Shown piece by piece: positions 42,880-51,255 of a DNA stretch of 64,000 nt. Numbering within the stretch: position 1 is the first letter of the stretch; every line of letters starts with the position of its first letter. The notes beneath the pieces were generated by a model. The model saw only the letters and a program-made list of their open reading frames with translations. It had not been told where the DNA came from and searched no databases. Source of the DNA: Chitinophagaceae bacterium UBA2791 (lineage in GTDB: Bacteria; Bacteroidota; Bacteroidia; Chitinophagales; Chitinophagaceae); NCBI GenBank assembly GCA_002352105.1, contig DEHV01000039.1:78559-142558 (forward strand), written 5' to 3'. The translations under genes and the position numbers were made by a program.

Positions 42880-44448
42880 TTAAAACGGAGGCTCTTCCTC
42901 ATCCATCGGCAGATCGTTCATCCGGCTGCCCGTCTGGATATAGAGTTTAGCGCTTCCCTGGTCGCCGGCGTCATTGCCCGGGACCGGCTTCCAGTTCCCT
43001 CTCGGCATGCCGCCCATAGGGTTAAAATCATCGTCGTCCATCTCCACGAATTTCTGAATGTGTAGCAGCGCTTTGAGCTTAACGTTGTCCAGCGATCCGT
43101 TCCTGTGCTTGGCGATACGCACATGGGTCTCTCCCTTATTGCTTTCTCCGAATTCGTTAGAAGTGATATCATAATATTCGGGGCGATAGAGGAACATCAC
43201 CATATCCGCATCCTGTTCAATGGCGCCCGATTCGCGAAGATCGCTCAGCTGGGGTATCTTACTGCCCTCCTTTCTTTTTTCCACTTCGCGGCTTAATTGC
43301 GACAAGGCAACAATGGGCGCCTGCAATTCCTTGGCGAGCCCCTTGAGATCGCGGGAGATCCGGCTGATCTCCTGTTCTCGGTTGCTGTTCCTGTCGCCCG
43401 TTCCGCTCATCAACTGCAGATAGTCGATGATGATCAGGCCTACATTGTGTTTGTTCTTGAGCCGGCGGCATTTCGCCCTGAGCTCGAATATATTCAGCGC
43501 CGCGGTATCGTCGATAAATATAGGCGCCGCAGCCAGTTTTTGGATACCCCTTGCATACAACTGTTTCATCTCATGCTCTTCAAGCCTTCCCCTGGCAATC
43601 TTTTCGAGGTGTATTTCGCTTTCCGCGCTCAGGATACGCTGAACCAGCTGGCTCGAGCTCATTTCCAGGCTGAAAAAAGCCACTGCCGTGGGTTTGGTAG
43701 GATGCAGCGCCGCATTACGCGCCAGGTTAAGCGCAAATGCCGTTTTACCTACCGAGGGACGGGCGGCAAGAATGATGAGGTCGGTCGCCTGCCATCCGTA
43801 GGTGATCCTGTCCAGGCTGTTGAATCCGCTGGGAACCCCGGTCACGTCTTCGTTGCGGCTCCGCATGTCCTCAATGCGTTTTACCGTTTTCACCAGCACA
43901 GAATCAATGCTGTCAAAATTTTTACGCAGGTGATTGTTGGTGATCTCAAAGAGTTTGCCTTCGGCGTCGTCCAGCAAATCAAATACGTCGGCGCTGTCTT
44001 CATAAGCGTCGCCGATGATCTCGCCGCTGATGCGGATCAGTTCCCGTTGAATAAATTTCTGAAGGATGATCCTGGAATGCGTTTCTATGTTAGCGGAGGA
44101 AACAACTGCATTGGTGAGCCGGGTGACATAATACGGACCGCCGATCATATCCAGTTCTTCCCGGGTTTTCAGCTCTTCCACCACAGTAAGTATATCGATG
44201 GGCTGGTTCTTTTGCTGAAGCCCCTGCATAGCGCGGTATATACGCTGATGCGCTTCAAGATAAAAACACTCCGGTTTCAAGATCTCCACCACCGTATCAA
44301 AAGCGCTTTTTTCGAGCATGATCGCGCCCAGAACGGCTTCTTCCAGGTCCTTTGCCTGGGGGGGCACTTTTCCATATACCATTGCCCCCAGGTCCAATGA
44401 GGTTTTGCGCCTGCCCTTTCTGTCTTTGTTGATATTGGTCAGATCCAT
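42880..44448 (-). CDS. dnaB: Replicative DNA helicase DnaB
   Basis: 522 residues from the ATG at 44448; the frame opens at 44496. The N-terminal helical domain begins VPPQAKDLEEAVLGAIMLE and interacts with primase. The RecA-like domain carries LAARPSVGKTAFALNLA (Walker A), FFSLEMSSSQLVQRIL, IIIDYLQLMSG (Walker B), SRDLKGLAKELQAPIVALSQLSR in two adjoining stretches, and DLRESGAIEQDADMV. There is no intein, and the length is normal plus a short acidic tail. It unwinds DNA at the fork as a hexamer. Divergent from pheT. Confidence 0.97.
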   Translation of the reverse strand: MDLTNINKDRKGRRKTSLDLGAMVYGKVPPQAKDLEEAVLGAIMLEKSAFDTVVEILKPECFYLEAHQRIYRAMQGLQQKNQPIDILTVVEELKTREELDMIGGPYYVTRLTNAVVSSANIETHSRIILQKFIQRELIRISGEIIGDAYEDSADVFDLLDDAEGKLFEITNNHLRKNFDSIDSVLVKTVKRIEDMRSRNEDVTGVPSGFNSLDRITYGWQATDLIILAARPSVGKTAFALNLARNAALHPTKPTAVAFFSLEMSSSQLVQRILSAESEIHLEKIARGRLEEHEMKQLYARGIQKLAAAPIFIDDTAALNIFELRAKCRRLKNKHNVGLIIIDYLQLMSGTGDRNSNREQEISRISRDLKGLAKELQAPIVALSQLSREVEKRKEGSKIPQLSDLRESGAIEQDADMVMFLYRPEYYDITSNEFGESNKGETHVRIAKHRNGSLDNVKLKALLHIQKFVEMDDDDFNPMGGMPRGNWKPVPGNDAGDQGSAKLYIQTGSRMNDLPMDEEEPPF

Positions 44449-45005
44449 TTGTAAGCGTGTTCTTGTGGTGTAACAATTAAAGCCCTCCTTCCTCAACGGT
44501 TTGGATCATAGCAAAACAGTATGCCTGTGAAATTGGATTTTACCGGAACCTTTGCCGATACGGTTCCGGGGAATGTTATGCGAATGTTACGCAACGGTTA
44601 CCGGAATATTACCTGCAAACTCGGGACGGCGAATATAAAGTCATAATTTTTATTCCCCCCGATAAACTTTTAAATAAACTTAATCTCAGTATTTCCACAG
44701 GGTTGTACACATATTCATGCTGGAATACCGCCTGTAAATCGAAGGTTATTCACAAAATAATAAAGTTTTCATCCATTTCCCTTTTTTAATTCACACCAAT
44801 TGTTGAGAAAGAATTTTCAGGAAAACCCGGTTTTTTTGAAGAATAATACGCATGGAAAAGATGCCTTTTCAAAAGATTTTATAGAAAAAAACTTCTTCAA
44901 AACCGGTTTCGCCCCATCCGATAACCTTAATCAGGGCTTCTTATATTGGGCGCGTAGTTTATCGCATTATCTTTGCCAACCATATAAAGAAAAAGAAATC
45001 ATAGC
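44449..45005. other. dnaB / pheT divergent intergenic region with DnaA-box-like 9-mers
   Basis: 557 bp without a supported gene. Four DnaA-box-like 9-mers lie in one orientation: ATTTCCACA (44691-44699), TTGTACACA (44703-44711), TTATTCACA (44746-44754, a perfect TTATNCACA match) and TAATTCACA (44787-44795), embedded in AT-rich DNA. Further left is an 8-bp inverted repeat CCGGAACC/GGTTCCGG (44543-44550 with 44562-44569) and short AATGTTA repeats. The pheT promoter is at 44946-44975. Confidence 0.5.
44946..44975 (+). promoter_or_regulatory. pheT promoter
   Basis: TTG (44946-44948), 19 nt, TATCTTTG (44968-44975) exactly match the Bacteroidota consensus, 30 nt before the ATG. Confidence 0.75.
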
Positions 45006-47441
45006 ATGACCATCTCTTATAACTGGCTGAGCGAATACCTTCCTGCGCCGGAAGATCCCGAACGCATTAGTAAGATCCTGACGGCTATCGGCCTGGAAGT
45101 AGAATCGCTGGAATCTTATGAAAGCGTCAAAGGCGGCTTAAAGGGCCTGCTGGTAGGAGAAGTGATCACATGCAATCCCCACCCCAATGCCGATAAACTC
45201 AGGCTGACCACAGTGGACATCGGAAATGAAACGCCCCTGCAGATCGTTTGCGGAGCTCCCAATGTGGCCACGGGGCAGAAAGTAGCGGTAGCCCCTGTCG
45301 GCTCCATCCTCTATCCTCAAAAAGGAGATCCGATAACGATAAAAGCCGCTAAGATCAGGGGCGTCGAAAGCTATGGCATGATCTGCGCGGAAGATGAGAT
45401 TGGCGTCGGCGAGTCGCACGACGGCATCCTTGTGCTGCCCTCCCACCTCAAAACCGGCTCGGATGCGGCCGCCTACTTTAAGCCGTATCACGACTGGATC
45501 TACGAGATCGGGCTCACGCCTAACCGGATGGACGCCATGAGCCACCTGGGCGTGGCCCGCGACATATGCGCCTATCTCACCCATCACGAAAAAAAGGAAT
45601 ACAAGATCAAAAGCCCGGGGAACGCCGGTATCGCAGGTGAAAAATCTGCGTTGTCCTTTACCGTTAGCATTGAGAATAATGAGGCCTGCCGCCGGTATTG
45701 CGGCGTAAGCATTGCCGGGATCAAAACCGGCCCCTCTCCCAAATGGCTGCAGGATAAATTGCGCGCCATCGGGCAACGGCCGATCAATAATATTGTCGAC
45801 ATCACCAACTATATCCTGCACGATACCGGTCAGCCGCTCCACGCTTTTGACGCCGACCGGGTGGCGGGGAAAAAGATAATCGTCGGGAACCTTCCACAGG
45901 ATACCCCTTTTATTACCCTCGACGGAAAAGAAAGAAAAATGAACAGCGAAGACCTGATGATCTGCGACGGCGATCATGAGGGCCTCTGCATCGCCGGCAT
46001 CTTCGGGGGGATCGGCAGCGGGGTGACCGACGATACCCTGAACATCTTCCTGGAAGCCGCCTGGTTCAATCCCGTGGACATCAGAAAATCCTCTTTCAGA
46101 CATGGACTGAGAACCGATGCCGCCATGCGCTTTGAAAAGAATGTCGACATCAGCAATACCCTCAATGTCCTTAAAAGGGCGGCGGCAATGATCGCGGAAA
46201 TAGCCGGCGGAACCATTGCGTCTGAGTTCATCGACGCATACCCCTCCCCGGAACCCAAAGCGGAGATCGTGCTCAAACATCATTACCTGAAAAAATTAAG
46301 CGGCAAGAACTATCATGCCGACACCGTAAAAAAAATATTGCATTCGCTGAACTTCGAGATCATAAAAGAAGGACTGGACGATATCCGCATCGCGGTTCCC
46401 TTCAGCAAGCCTGATGTGCGGCTGCCGGCAGACGTGGTGGAAGAGATCATGCGCATTGACGGGTACGATAATATTCCTATTCCTTCGTCCATCACGATCA
46501 GCCCTTCGGTTGAGGCCAACAACCAGGTCTATGCGCGGAAGGAAAAAACAGCCAATTACCTGGCCGGCCTGGGGTTCAACGAGATCTTTACCAACTCCAT
46601 CACCAACGCCGCCTATTTTGAGCAGGAAGAGCTGGAATCCGCCGTCAGGCTGCTTAATAACCTGAGCGTAGCGCACAATATCATGCGGCCTTCCATGCTG
46701 GAAACCGGGTTGGAGTCCGTAGCCTATAACCTTAACCGGAAGAACCAGGATCTCCGCTTTTTTGAATTTGGCAAGGTCTATCATACGTCAAAACCCGGCA
46801 GCTATGAAGAACAGGAACGGCTTTGCCTGTACGTTACCGGCGCCGCCTCCGGCCCCTCCTGGAAGGGAAAGGCGGTGAAAACAGATATATATTATCTTAA
46901 AGGGGCGGTCGCCTCGGTGTTCCAACTGCTGGGCTGCTCCAACCTTCGTTGGGAGCCATTGTCGCTTGCACGGTTTGAAAATGCCATAGCCGTAAGATCC
47001 GGGGACCAGACGCTGGCCGAATTGGGAACCGTAAAAAGAAAGGAGCTTTTGCGCTTTGATATCAAGCAGGACGTATTTTTTGCCGATATCCGCTGGGATG
47101 CCTTACAAAAAATACTGGTTTCCCATGCCATTTCCTTCCGGCCGCTTCCCAACCAGCTACCCGTTTACCGCGACCTGGCCCTGGTAGTAGATCATTCCAC
47201 TACTTACCAGGCGGTAGAAGCGGCAATCCGCAAATCCAGGCTTGACAAATTGGAAGAAATACGTCTTTTCGATATTTTCGAAAGCGAGAAGCTGGGCGCA
47301 GGCAAAAAGTCCCTGGCCATCAGTTTCACCTTCCTGGATGGAGAAAAAACCCTGACAGATAAAGAAATAGATACAATGATGAGTAAGATCATGAAGATAC
47401 TGGAACAGGATTTGAAAGCTGAGATCCGTAAAGGCGCCTGA
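45006..47441 (+). CDS. pheT: Phenylalanine--tRNA ligase, beta subunit
   Basis: 811 residues, normal full length. Order: N-terminal MTISYNWLSEYLP, tRNA-binding EMAP domain (about 40-150; CNPHPNADKLRLTTVD), B3/B4 editing domain (about 220-390; RPINNIVDITNYI, GQPLHAFDADR, ICIAGIFGG-like GLCIAGIFGGIGSGV), B5 (about 405-475; PFSKPDVRLPADVVEEIMRI in part), catalytic-like core, and C-terminal anticodon-binding FDX-ACB domain (VYRDLALVVDHSTTY, ISFTFLDGEKTLTDKEID). It charges tRNA-Phe together with PheS, which is not in this window. Confidence 0.97.
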   Translation: MTISYNWLSEYLPAPEDPERISKILTAIGLEVESLESYESVKGGLKGLLVGEVITCNPHPNADKLRLTTVDIGNETPLQIVCGAPNVATGQKVAVAPVGSILYPQKGDPITIKAAKIRGVESYGMICAEDEIGVGESHDGILVLPSHLKTGSDAAAYFKPYHDWIYEIGLTPNRMDAMSHLGVARDICAYLTHHEKKEYKIKSPGNAGIAGEKSALSFTVSIENNEACRRYCGVSIAGIKTGPSPKWLQDKLRAIGQRPINNIVDITNYILHDTGQPLHAFDADRVAGKKIIVGNLPQDTPFITLDGKERKMNSEDLMICDGDHEGLCIAGIFGGIGSGVTDDTLNIFLEAAWFNPVDIRKSSFRHGLRTDAAMRFEKNVDISNTLNVLKRAAAMIAEIAGGTIASEFIDAYPSPEPKAEIVLKHHYLKKLSGKNYHADTVKKILHSLNFEIIKEGLDDIRIAVPFSKPDVRLPADVVEEIMRIDGYDNIPIPSSITISPSVEANNQVYARKEKTANYLAGLGFNEIFTNSITNAAYFEQEELESAVRLLNNLSVAHNIMRPSMLETGLESVAYNLNRKNQDLRFFEFGKVYHTSKPGSYEEQERLCLYVTGAASGPSWKGKAVKTDIYYLKGAVASVFQLLGCSNLRWEPLSLARFENAIAVRSGDQTLAELGTVKRKELLRFDIKQDVFFADIRWDALQKILVSHAISFRPLPNQLPVYRDLALVVDHSTTYQAVEAAIRKSRLDKLEEIRLFDIFESEKLGAGKKSLAISFTFLDGEKTLTDKEIDTMMSKIMKILEQDLKAEIRKGA

Positions 47442-47519
47442 CGGAACCCTTTCGCGGAAAAGTTTTCGGAGAAACCGCGCCAGGATGCTGAGGCAAACGC
47501 AGGAACGTCAAACCATTAA

Positions 47520-47816
47520 ATGCGGAAATTCATGAACCCGGAACAGCAATTAAAAAAGATCAGTGAGAAAATTCAGCTTTTGTTAAAGCGTCTTGAATCC
47601 CTGGGTCAGGAAAATGAAAAGCTGCGCGCAGCCCTGGAGCCGGCGAAACAACGTGAAATGGCTTTGCAGGCGAAAATAGCGGACCTTGAACAACAGGTCA
47701 TCGTGTTGAAAATGGCCGCCGGACCGATGGATGAAGCGGAAAAAAAAGAGCTGGATAAGAAGCTGAATATATACCTTAAAGAAATAGACAGGTGCATCAG
47801 CATACTCAGCTCCTGA
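47520..47816 (+). CDS. Small coiled-coil protein, ZapB-like
   Basis: 98 residues, nearly all one heptad-repeat coiled coil (LKKISEKIQLLLKRLESLGQ, ENEKLRAALEPAKQREMALQ, KIADLEQQVIVL), then MDEAEKKELDKKLNIYLKEIDRCIS. Its place between pheT and zapA is as expected for a ZapB-type cell-division partner, which would bridge ZapA/FtsZ and other division proteins, but sequence alone cannot prove this. Its ATG at 47520 is used; a second ATG at 47532 is equally plausible. Its stop abuts the stop of the gene at 47817 on the other strand. Confidence 0.7.
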   Translation: MRKFMNPEQQLKKISEKIQLLLKRLESLGQENEKLRAALEPAKQREMALQAKIADLEQQVIVLKMAAGPMDEAEKKELDKKLNIYLKEIDRCISILSS

Positions 47817-48071
47817 TCACACGCGCTTCACCATGCGGAGCTTTACCTCGTCGTCTCCCTGCGACAATACCAGCGTATAGACGCCGTACGGAAGGTCGTT
47901 GAGACCGCTCCAGGTGATCTCGGAACAGTCGGGAAGAGAGGAGGTGTCAAGCTGACTGCAAACGCTGCCTTTGTCGTCATGAAGAACAGCCTTAAATAAA
48001 TTCCTGGGCTGGGCCAGCAATTCAAATCGCAGCGTGTCGATGAATGTGGATGATTTTACTTTTGCGATCAT
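47817..48071 (-). CDS. Small protein resembling a type IX sorting domain without a signal peptide
   Basis: 84 residues. LRFELLAQPRNLFKAVLHDD is followed by WSGLNDLPYGVYTLVLSQGDD and the basic end RMVKRV, which recalls a type IX C-terminal sorting module (dipeptide turn, GVY strand, final Lys-rich strand). No signal peptide or upstream domain is present, and no in-frame N-terminal extension is evident. It might be cytoplasmic and unrelated. It converges with the ZapB-like gene with no gap (their stop codons are adjacent). Confidence 0.5.
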   Translation of the reverse strand: MIAKVKSSTFIDTLRFELLAQPRNLFKAVLHDDKGSVCSQLDTSSLPDCSEITWSGLNDLPYGVYTLVLSQGDDEVKLRMVKRV

Positions 48072-48187
48072 AGGATTTTTGGATTTGGATGATATATTTC
48101 ATAGGTTGGATTCGATTTTAGAAAAGCCTGTTTTTCGCCGCTATTTCGGTTCTATAAATATAATTTAACCTTTTCAATCTTGCAAGT

Positions 48188-48487
48188 ATGGACGCGCTTA
48201 TTCCCGCAAATGTGATCATCGGAGACCGCAATTACCGCATCAAAATAGAACCCGGTAAGGAAGAGATCGTGCGCAGGACCGTAAAACAGATCAATGACAA
48301 GATCATAGCATTCAAAACCCAGTTTGCCGGCAAGGATATGCAGGATTATATTGCCATGGTCATTCTGTGGTATGCCACCAATATCCAGGAAAAGGATGCT
48401 CCATCCCCCCTCCCGGGGGAGCTCGCCCCGGCCCTCAAAACGCTGGACGACATGCTGGAAAAGGCCCTGGAAACGACTGCAGGATAA
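48188..48487 (+). CDS. zapA: Cell-division protein ZapA
   Basis: 99 residues. ZapA crosslinks FtsZ protofilaments at midcell. The N-terminal beta-hairpin part has ANVIIGDRNYRIKIEPGKEEIVRRTVKQIN (read in two segments). A central helix DMQDYIAMVILWYATNIQEKD and a C-terminal coiled coil KTLDDMLEKALETT follow, the standard compact layout of the family. It is on the same strand as the ZapB-like gene and rny, but the minus-strand gene at 47817 interrupts the run. rny follows after 123 bp. Confidence 0.9.
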   Translation: MDALIPANVIIGDRNYRIKIEPGKEEIVRRTVKQINDKIIAFKTQFAGKDMQDYIAMVILWYATNIQEKDAPSPLPGELAPALKTLDDMLEKALETTAG

Positions 48488-48610
48488 GGATATTATTAAT
48501 TATGAATGCGTTATCGATATCCTTTTTTTGTATTTTCGCAAACTATCTACTCGCTATTATCCATATAGGAGCAGCCATTATGAAAGAACAATTTAAAATA
48601 GTCGTAAACA

Positions 48611-50176
48611 ATGGAATCGAATATATTAATATATATAATCGGGGGAATTGCGTTGATCGTCGGTATCGTAACGGGTAAATTCCTCTTCGCCAAAAACGTT
48701 AAAAGAACCGTAGAAGAAGCAGAACAACAAGCCAGGAAAACAGTAGCCGACGCCCAGACCGCGGCTGAAAACCTCAAAAAAGAAAAATTACTGGAAGCCA
48801 AGGAGCGGTTTGTCCAGCTCAAGGCCGAGCACGACAAAGACACCCTCGAGCGCACCAGGAAACTGGTGGACAGCGAAAACCGCATAAAGCAAAAAGAGGC
48901 GTCGGTGAGCCAAAAACTGGAGCAATTAGATAAGCAACTCAAAGACAATGAAGTAATTAAGGAAAACCTGGGAAGGCAGATCGAGGTCGTCAACTTAAAA
49001 CGCACCGAGCTCGAGAAACACCAGGAGGAACATATCCGCAGGCTGGAAAAAATAGCCGGACTGACCGCGGAAGAAGCCAGGGCCCAACTGGTCGAAAGCC
49101 TTAAGCAGGAAGCCCAGACGCAGGCCTTATCCATACAGCAGGAAATAGTGGACGAGGCCAAGCAAAAAGCCAATAAAGAAGCAAGGAAGATCATTATCCA
49201 GTCTATCCAGCGGACTGCCGCCGAGCAGGCCATCGAAAACTCCATCACGGTATTCAACCTGGAAAACGATGAGATCAAGGGACAGATCATCGGCCGGGAA
49301 GGAAGAAATATCCGCGCCATTGAAGCGGCTACCGGGGTGGACCTTATCGTAGACGATACCCCCGAAGCCATCATTCTCTCTTCCTTTGACCCGCTCCGGC
49401 GGGAGATCGCCAGGCTCAGCCTGCAGAGGCTGGTCTCGGATGGCCGGATACACCCCGCCCGCATTGAGGAGATCGTGGAGAAGACCCGTAAGCAGATCGA
49501 GGAGCAGATCGTTGAGATCGGCGAAAGAACCGTTATTGAATTGGGCATTCACGGGCTGCACAAGGAGCTGGTCAGGATCGTGGGAAAAATGCGTTTCCGG
49601 TCGAGCTACGGGCAAAACCTGCTGATGCACAGCCGGGAAGTCGCCAATATCTGCGGCATTATGGCTTCGGAGCTGGGGATGAACCCGAAACTGGCCAAAC
49701 GCGCAGGGCTCTTGCACGATATCGGAAAAGTGCCTGATGAAGAGACCGAATTGAGCCATGCCTTGCTGGGCGCCAAGCTCGCAGAGAAATACGGCGAAAA
49801 CCCCGCGGTGGTCAATGCCATCGGCGCCCACCACGACGAGATGGAAATGCAGTATGTGATCTCGCCAATCGTGCAGGCCTGCGACGCGATCAGCGGCGCC
49901 AGACCCGGCGCGCGCAGGGAGATCATGCAACAATACCTCAAACGCATCAAGGACCTGGAGAACCTGGCGCTCGGCTATTCCGGCGTGGAAAAAGCCTACG
50001 CGATACAGGCCGGCCGCGAACTGCGGGTGATCGTAGAGTCTGAAAAGGTCACAGACGCTGATTCCGACAGGCTTTCGTTCGAGATCGCCCAGAAGATACA
50101 GACAGAAATGACCTTTCCCGGCCAGATCAAGGTAACCGTGATCCGCGAAAAAAGAGCGGTAAACGTTGCCCGGTAA
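48611..50176 (+). CDS. rny: Ribonuclease Y
   Basis: 521 residues. Endoribonuclease that starts mRNA decay, anchored to the inner membrane. Residues 5-25 are a transmembrane helix ([18 protein letters not shown]). A long charged coiled coil runs to about 205, then the KH RNA-binding domain ([20 protein letters not shown]) and the HD catalytic domain with [12 protein letters not shown] and [12 protein letters not shown]. The C-terminal domain is intact ([14 protein letters not shown]). The length is as usual for the family, and the gene begins ATG right after a short AT-rich leader. Confidence 0.95.
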   Translation: MESNILIYIIGGIALIVGIVTGKFLFAKNVKRTVEEAEQQARKTVADAQTAAENLKKEKLLEAKERFVQLKAEHDKDTLERTRKLVDSENRIKQKEASVSQKLEQLDKQLKDNEVIKENLGRQIEVVNLKRTELEKHQEEHIRRLEKIAGLTAEEARAQLVESLKQEAQTQALSIQQEIVDEAKQKANKEARKIIIQSIQRTAAEQAIENSITVFNLENDEIKGQIIGREGRNIRAIEAATGVDLIVDDTPEAIILSSFDPLRREIARLSLQRLVSDGRIHPARIEEIVEKTRKQIEEQIVEIGERTVIELGIHGLHKELVRIVGKMRFRSSYGQNLLMHSREVANICGIMASELGMNPKLAKRAGLLHDIGKVPDEETELSHALLGAKLAEKYGENPAVVNAIGAHHDEMEMQYVISPIVQACDAISGARPGARREIMQQYLKRIKDLENLALGYSGVEKAYAIQAGRELRVIVESEKVTDADSDRLSFEIAQKIQTEMTFPGQIKVTVIREKRAVNVAR

Positions 50177-50241
50177 GATCGGCGGTCATTTCAACCCGGA
50201 CGCTCCGTCCCGAAATAATGCGAACTGTCCGGGATCATTAA

Positions 50242-50273
50242 TTTGGTATTTACATAATGTGGCGTTACCTTTG
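50242..50273 (+). promoter_or_regulatory. rplS promoter
   Basis: TTTG (50242-50245), 20 nt, TACCTTTG (50266-50273) match the Bacteroidota consensus, 22 nt before the ATG. Confidence 0.75.
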
Positions 50274-50295
50274 CATCCCTTAAAAATATGTAGTC

Positions 50296-50664
50296 ATGAA
50301 CGCAGCAGTTCAGTTTGTACACGAACAGTTAACAGGTCAGAAAGAATTTCCGAAATTCAAAGCCGGCGACAATATCAACGTGAATTATAAGATCGTTGAA
50401 GGAGGAAAGGAACGTATCCAGGGCTTCCGCGGCGACGTGATCAAGAGACAGGGCTCCGGCCATACGGCAACGTTTACCGTACGCAAGATATCTGATGGCG
50501 TAGGCGTTGAAAGGACTTTCCCGCTGTTCTCTCCCAATATCGATTCCATCGAATTAAATAAAGTGGGCAGGGTGCGCAGGGCCAAGCTGTATTTCCTTCG
50601 CAGCCGCAGCGGCAAGAGCGCCAGGATCAAGGAAAAAAGAATGGCTACTGTTGAAGCAAAATAA
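50296..50664 (+). CDS. rplS: 50S ribosomal protein L19
   Basis: 122 residues. It lies at the 30S-50S interface of the ribosome. Characteristic stretches are [23 protein letters not shown], divided over residues 23-45, [38 protein letters not shown] as adjoining motifs, and [26 protein letters not shown] at the C-terminus. It has its own promoter and a strong terminator, so it is monocistronic; the trmD-rimM neighbourhood common in other bacteria is absent. Confidence 0.97.
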   Translation: MNAAVQFVHEQLTGQKEFPKFKAGDNINVNYKIVEGGKERIQGFRGDVIKRQGSGHTATFTVRKISDGVGVERTFPLFSPNIDSIELNKVGRVRRAKLYFLRSRSGKSARIKEKRMATVEAK

Positions 50665-50688
50665 TTATGCTATTGATAGCTTATCAGG

Positions 50689-50713
50689 GCGGAACCTTCG
50701 GTTCCGCTTTTTT
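50689..50713 (+). terminator. Rho-independent terminator after rplS
   Basis: GCGGAAC and GTTCCGC form a 7-bp stem closed by CTTCG (a stable UUCG tetraloop when C and G pair), followed by TTTTTT. Confidence 0.93.
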
Positions 50714-50931
50714 ATTTGCTGAAGCCGGGCTGTTTCATTGAAAAGCCCCTGTTCCCATAAGCCTGTATGGGATGAGTAGGTAAGAAAATATCCGGATATT
50801 CCGAAACAAATCAGCCTGTCCGGAAACAAATCTCTCCGGCCATTGTTAATATTTAATATTGTTTGCCCGATTAAGGCTTCAAAACTAAAAAAGACTTAAT
50901 TTCGTCAATATCATTACTTAAAATATTTGTT

Positions 50932-51186
50932 ATGTTAATAGCTATCTCCAATGCTCTTTTGATGATCTCGATGCCGGGCGGTACAGAGTGGATCCTGATT
51001 GTCCTCGCGATACTTATCCTGTTCGGAGGTCGTAAGATCCCTGAATTTATGAGGGGCCTGGGAAAGGGCATCCGTGAATTCAATGACGCCAAGACCAATG
51101 TGAAAAAGGAAATTGAAGAAGGTATGAATGAAAAAGATGCCAAAGAGGTCGTTCGCGAAAAACAAACCAACCCTTCTTCCAATTAA
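50932..51186 (+). CDS. tatA: Sec-independent protein translocase TatA/E
   Basis: 84 residues. Residues 16-32 form the single transmembrane helix (GGTEWILIVLAILILFGG). The amphipathic helix KIPEFMRGLGKGIREFNDAK follows, then a charged disordered tail, the standard TatA layout. It forms the pore-like oligomer for folded proteins carrying twin-arginine signals. TatC is not in this window. The TatA signature FGGRKIPEFMRGLGKG is intact. Confidence 0.95.
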   Translation: MLIAISNALLMISMPGGTEWILIVLAILILFGGRKIPEFMRGLGKGIREFNDAKTNVKKEIEEGMNEKDAKEVVREKQTNPSSN

Positions 51187-51226
51187 ATTTATCGCCGTTC
51201 CGGCGTTTATTTTATTACCGTTTAAT

Positions 51227-51252
51227 CGCTCCCTGATGGGAGCGCTTTTTTT
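51227..51252 (+). terminator. Terminator-like hairpin after tatA
   Basis: CGCTCCC and GGGAGCG form a 7-bp stem over a TGAT loop with TTTTTTT after it. The T tract runs to 4 nt before the TTG start codon of gatA. Confidence 0.85.
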
Positions 51253-51255
51253 GTT

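Noticed and set aside
43297..44400. 367-codon open frame on the plus strand inside dnaB
   Set aside because: Antisense to dnaB; no family features.
44691..44795. Definite origin of replication
   Set aside because: DnaA-box-like sites alone do not prove an origin; no dnaA gene is present and skew could not be computed, so it is kept as a finding only.
45138..46283. 381-codon open frame on the minus strand inside pheT
   Set aside because: It is entirely antisense to the conserved pheT coding sequence, has no recognisable motifs and owes its length to the codon use of pheT.
48547..49548. 333-codon open frame on the minus strand across rny
   Set aside because: A Ser/Cys-rich shadow of the rny coiled coil, which is very rich in Lys/Glu/Ala codons.
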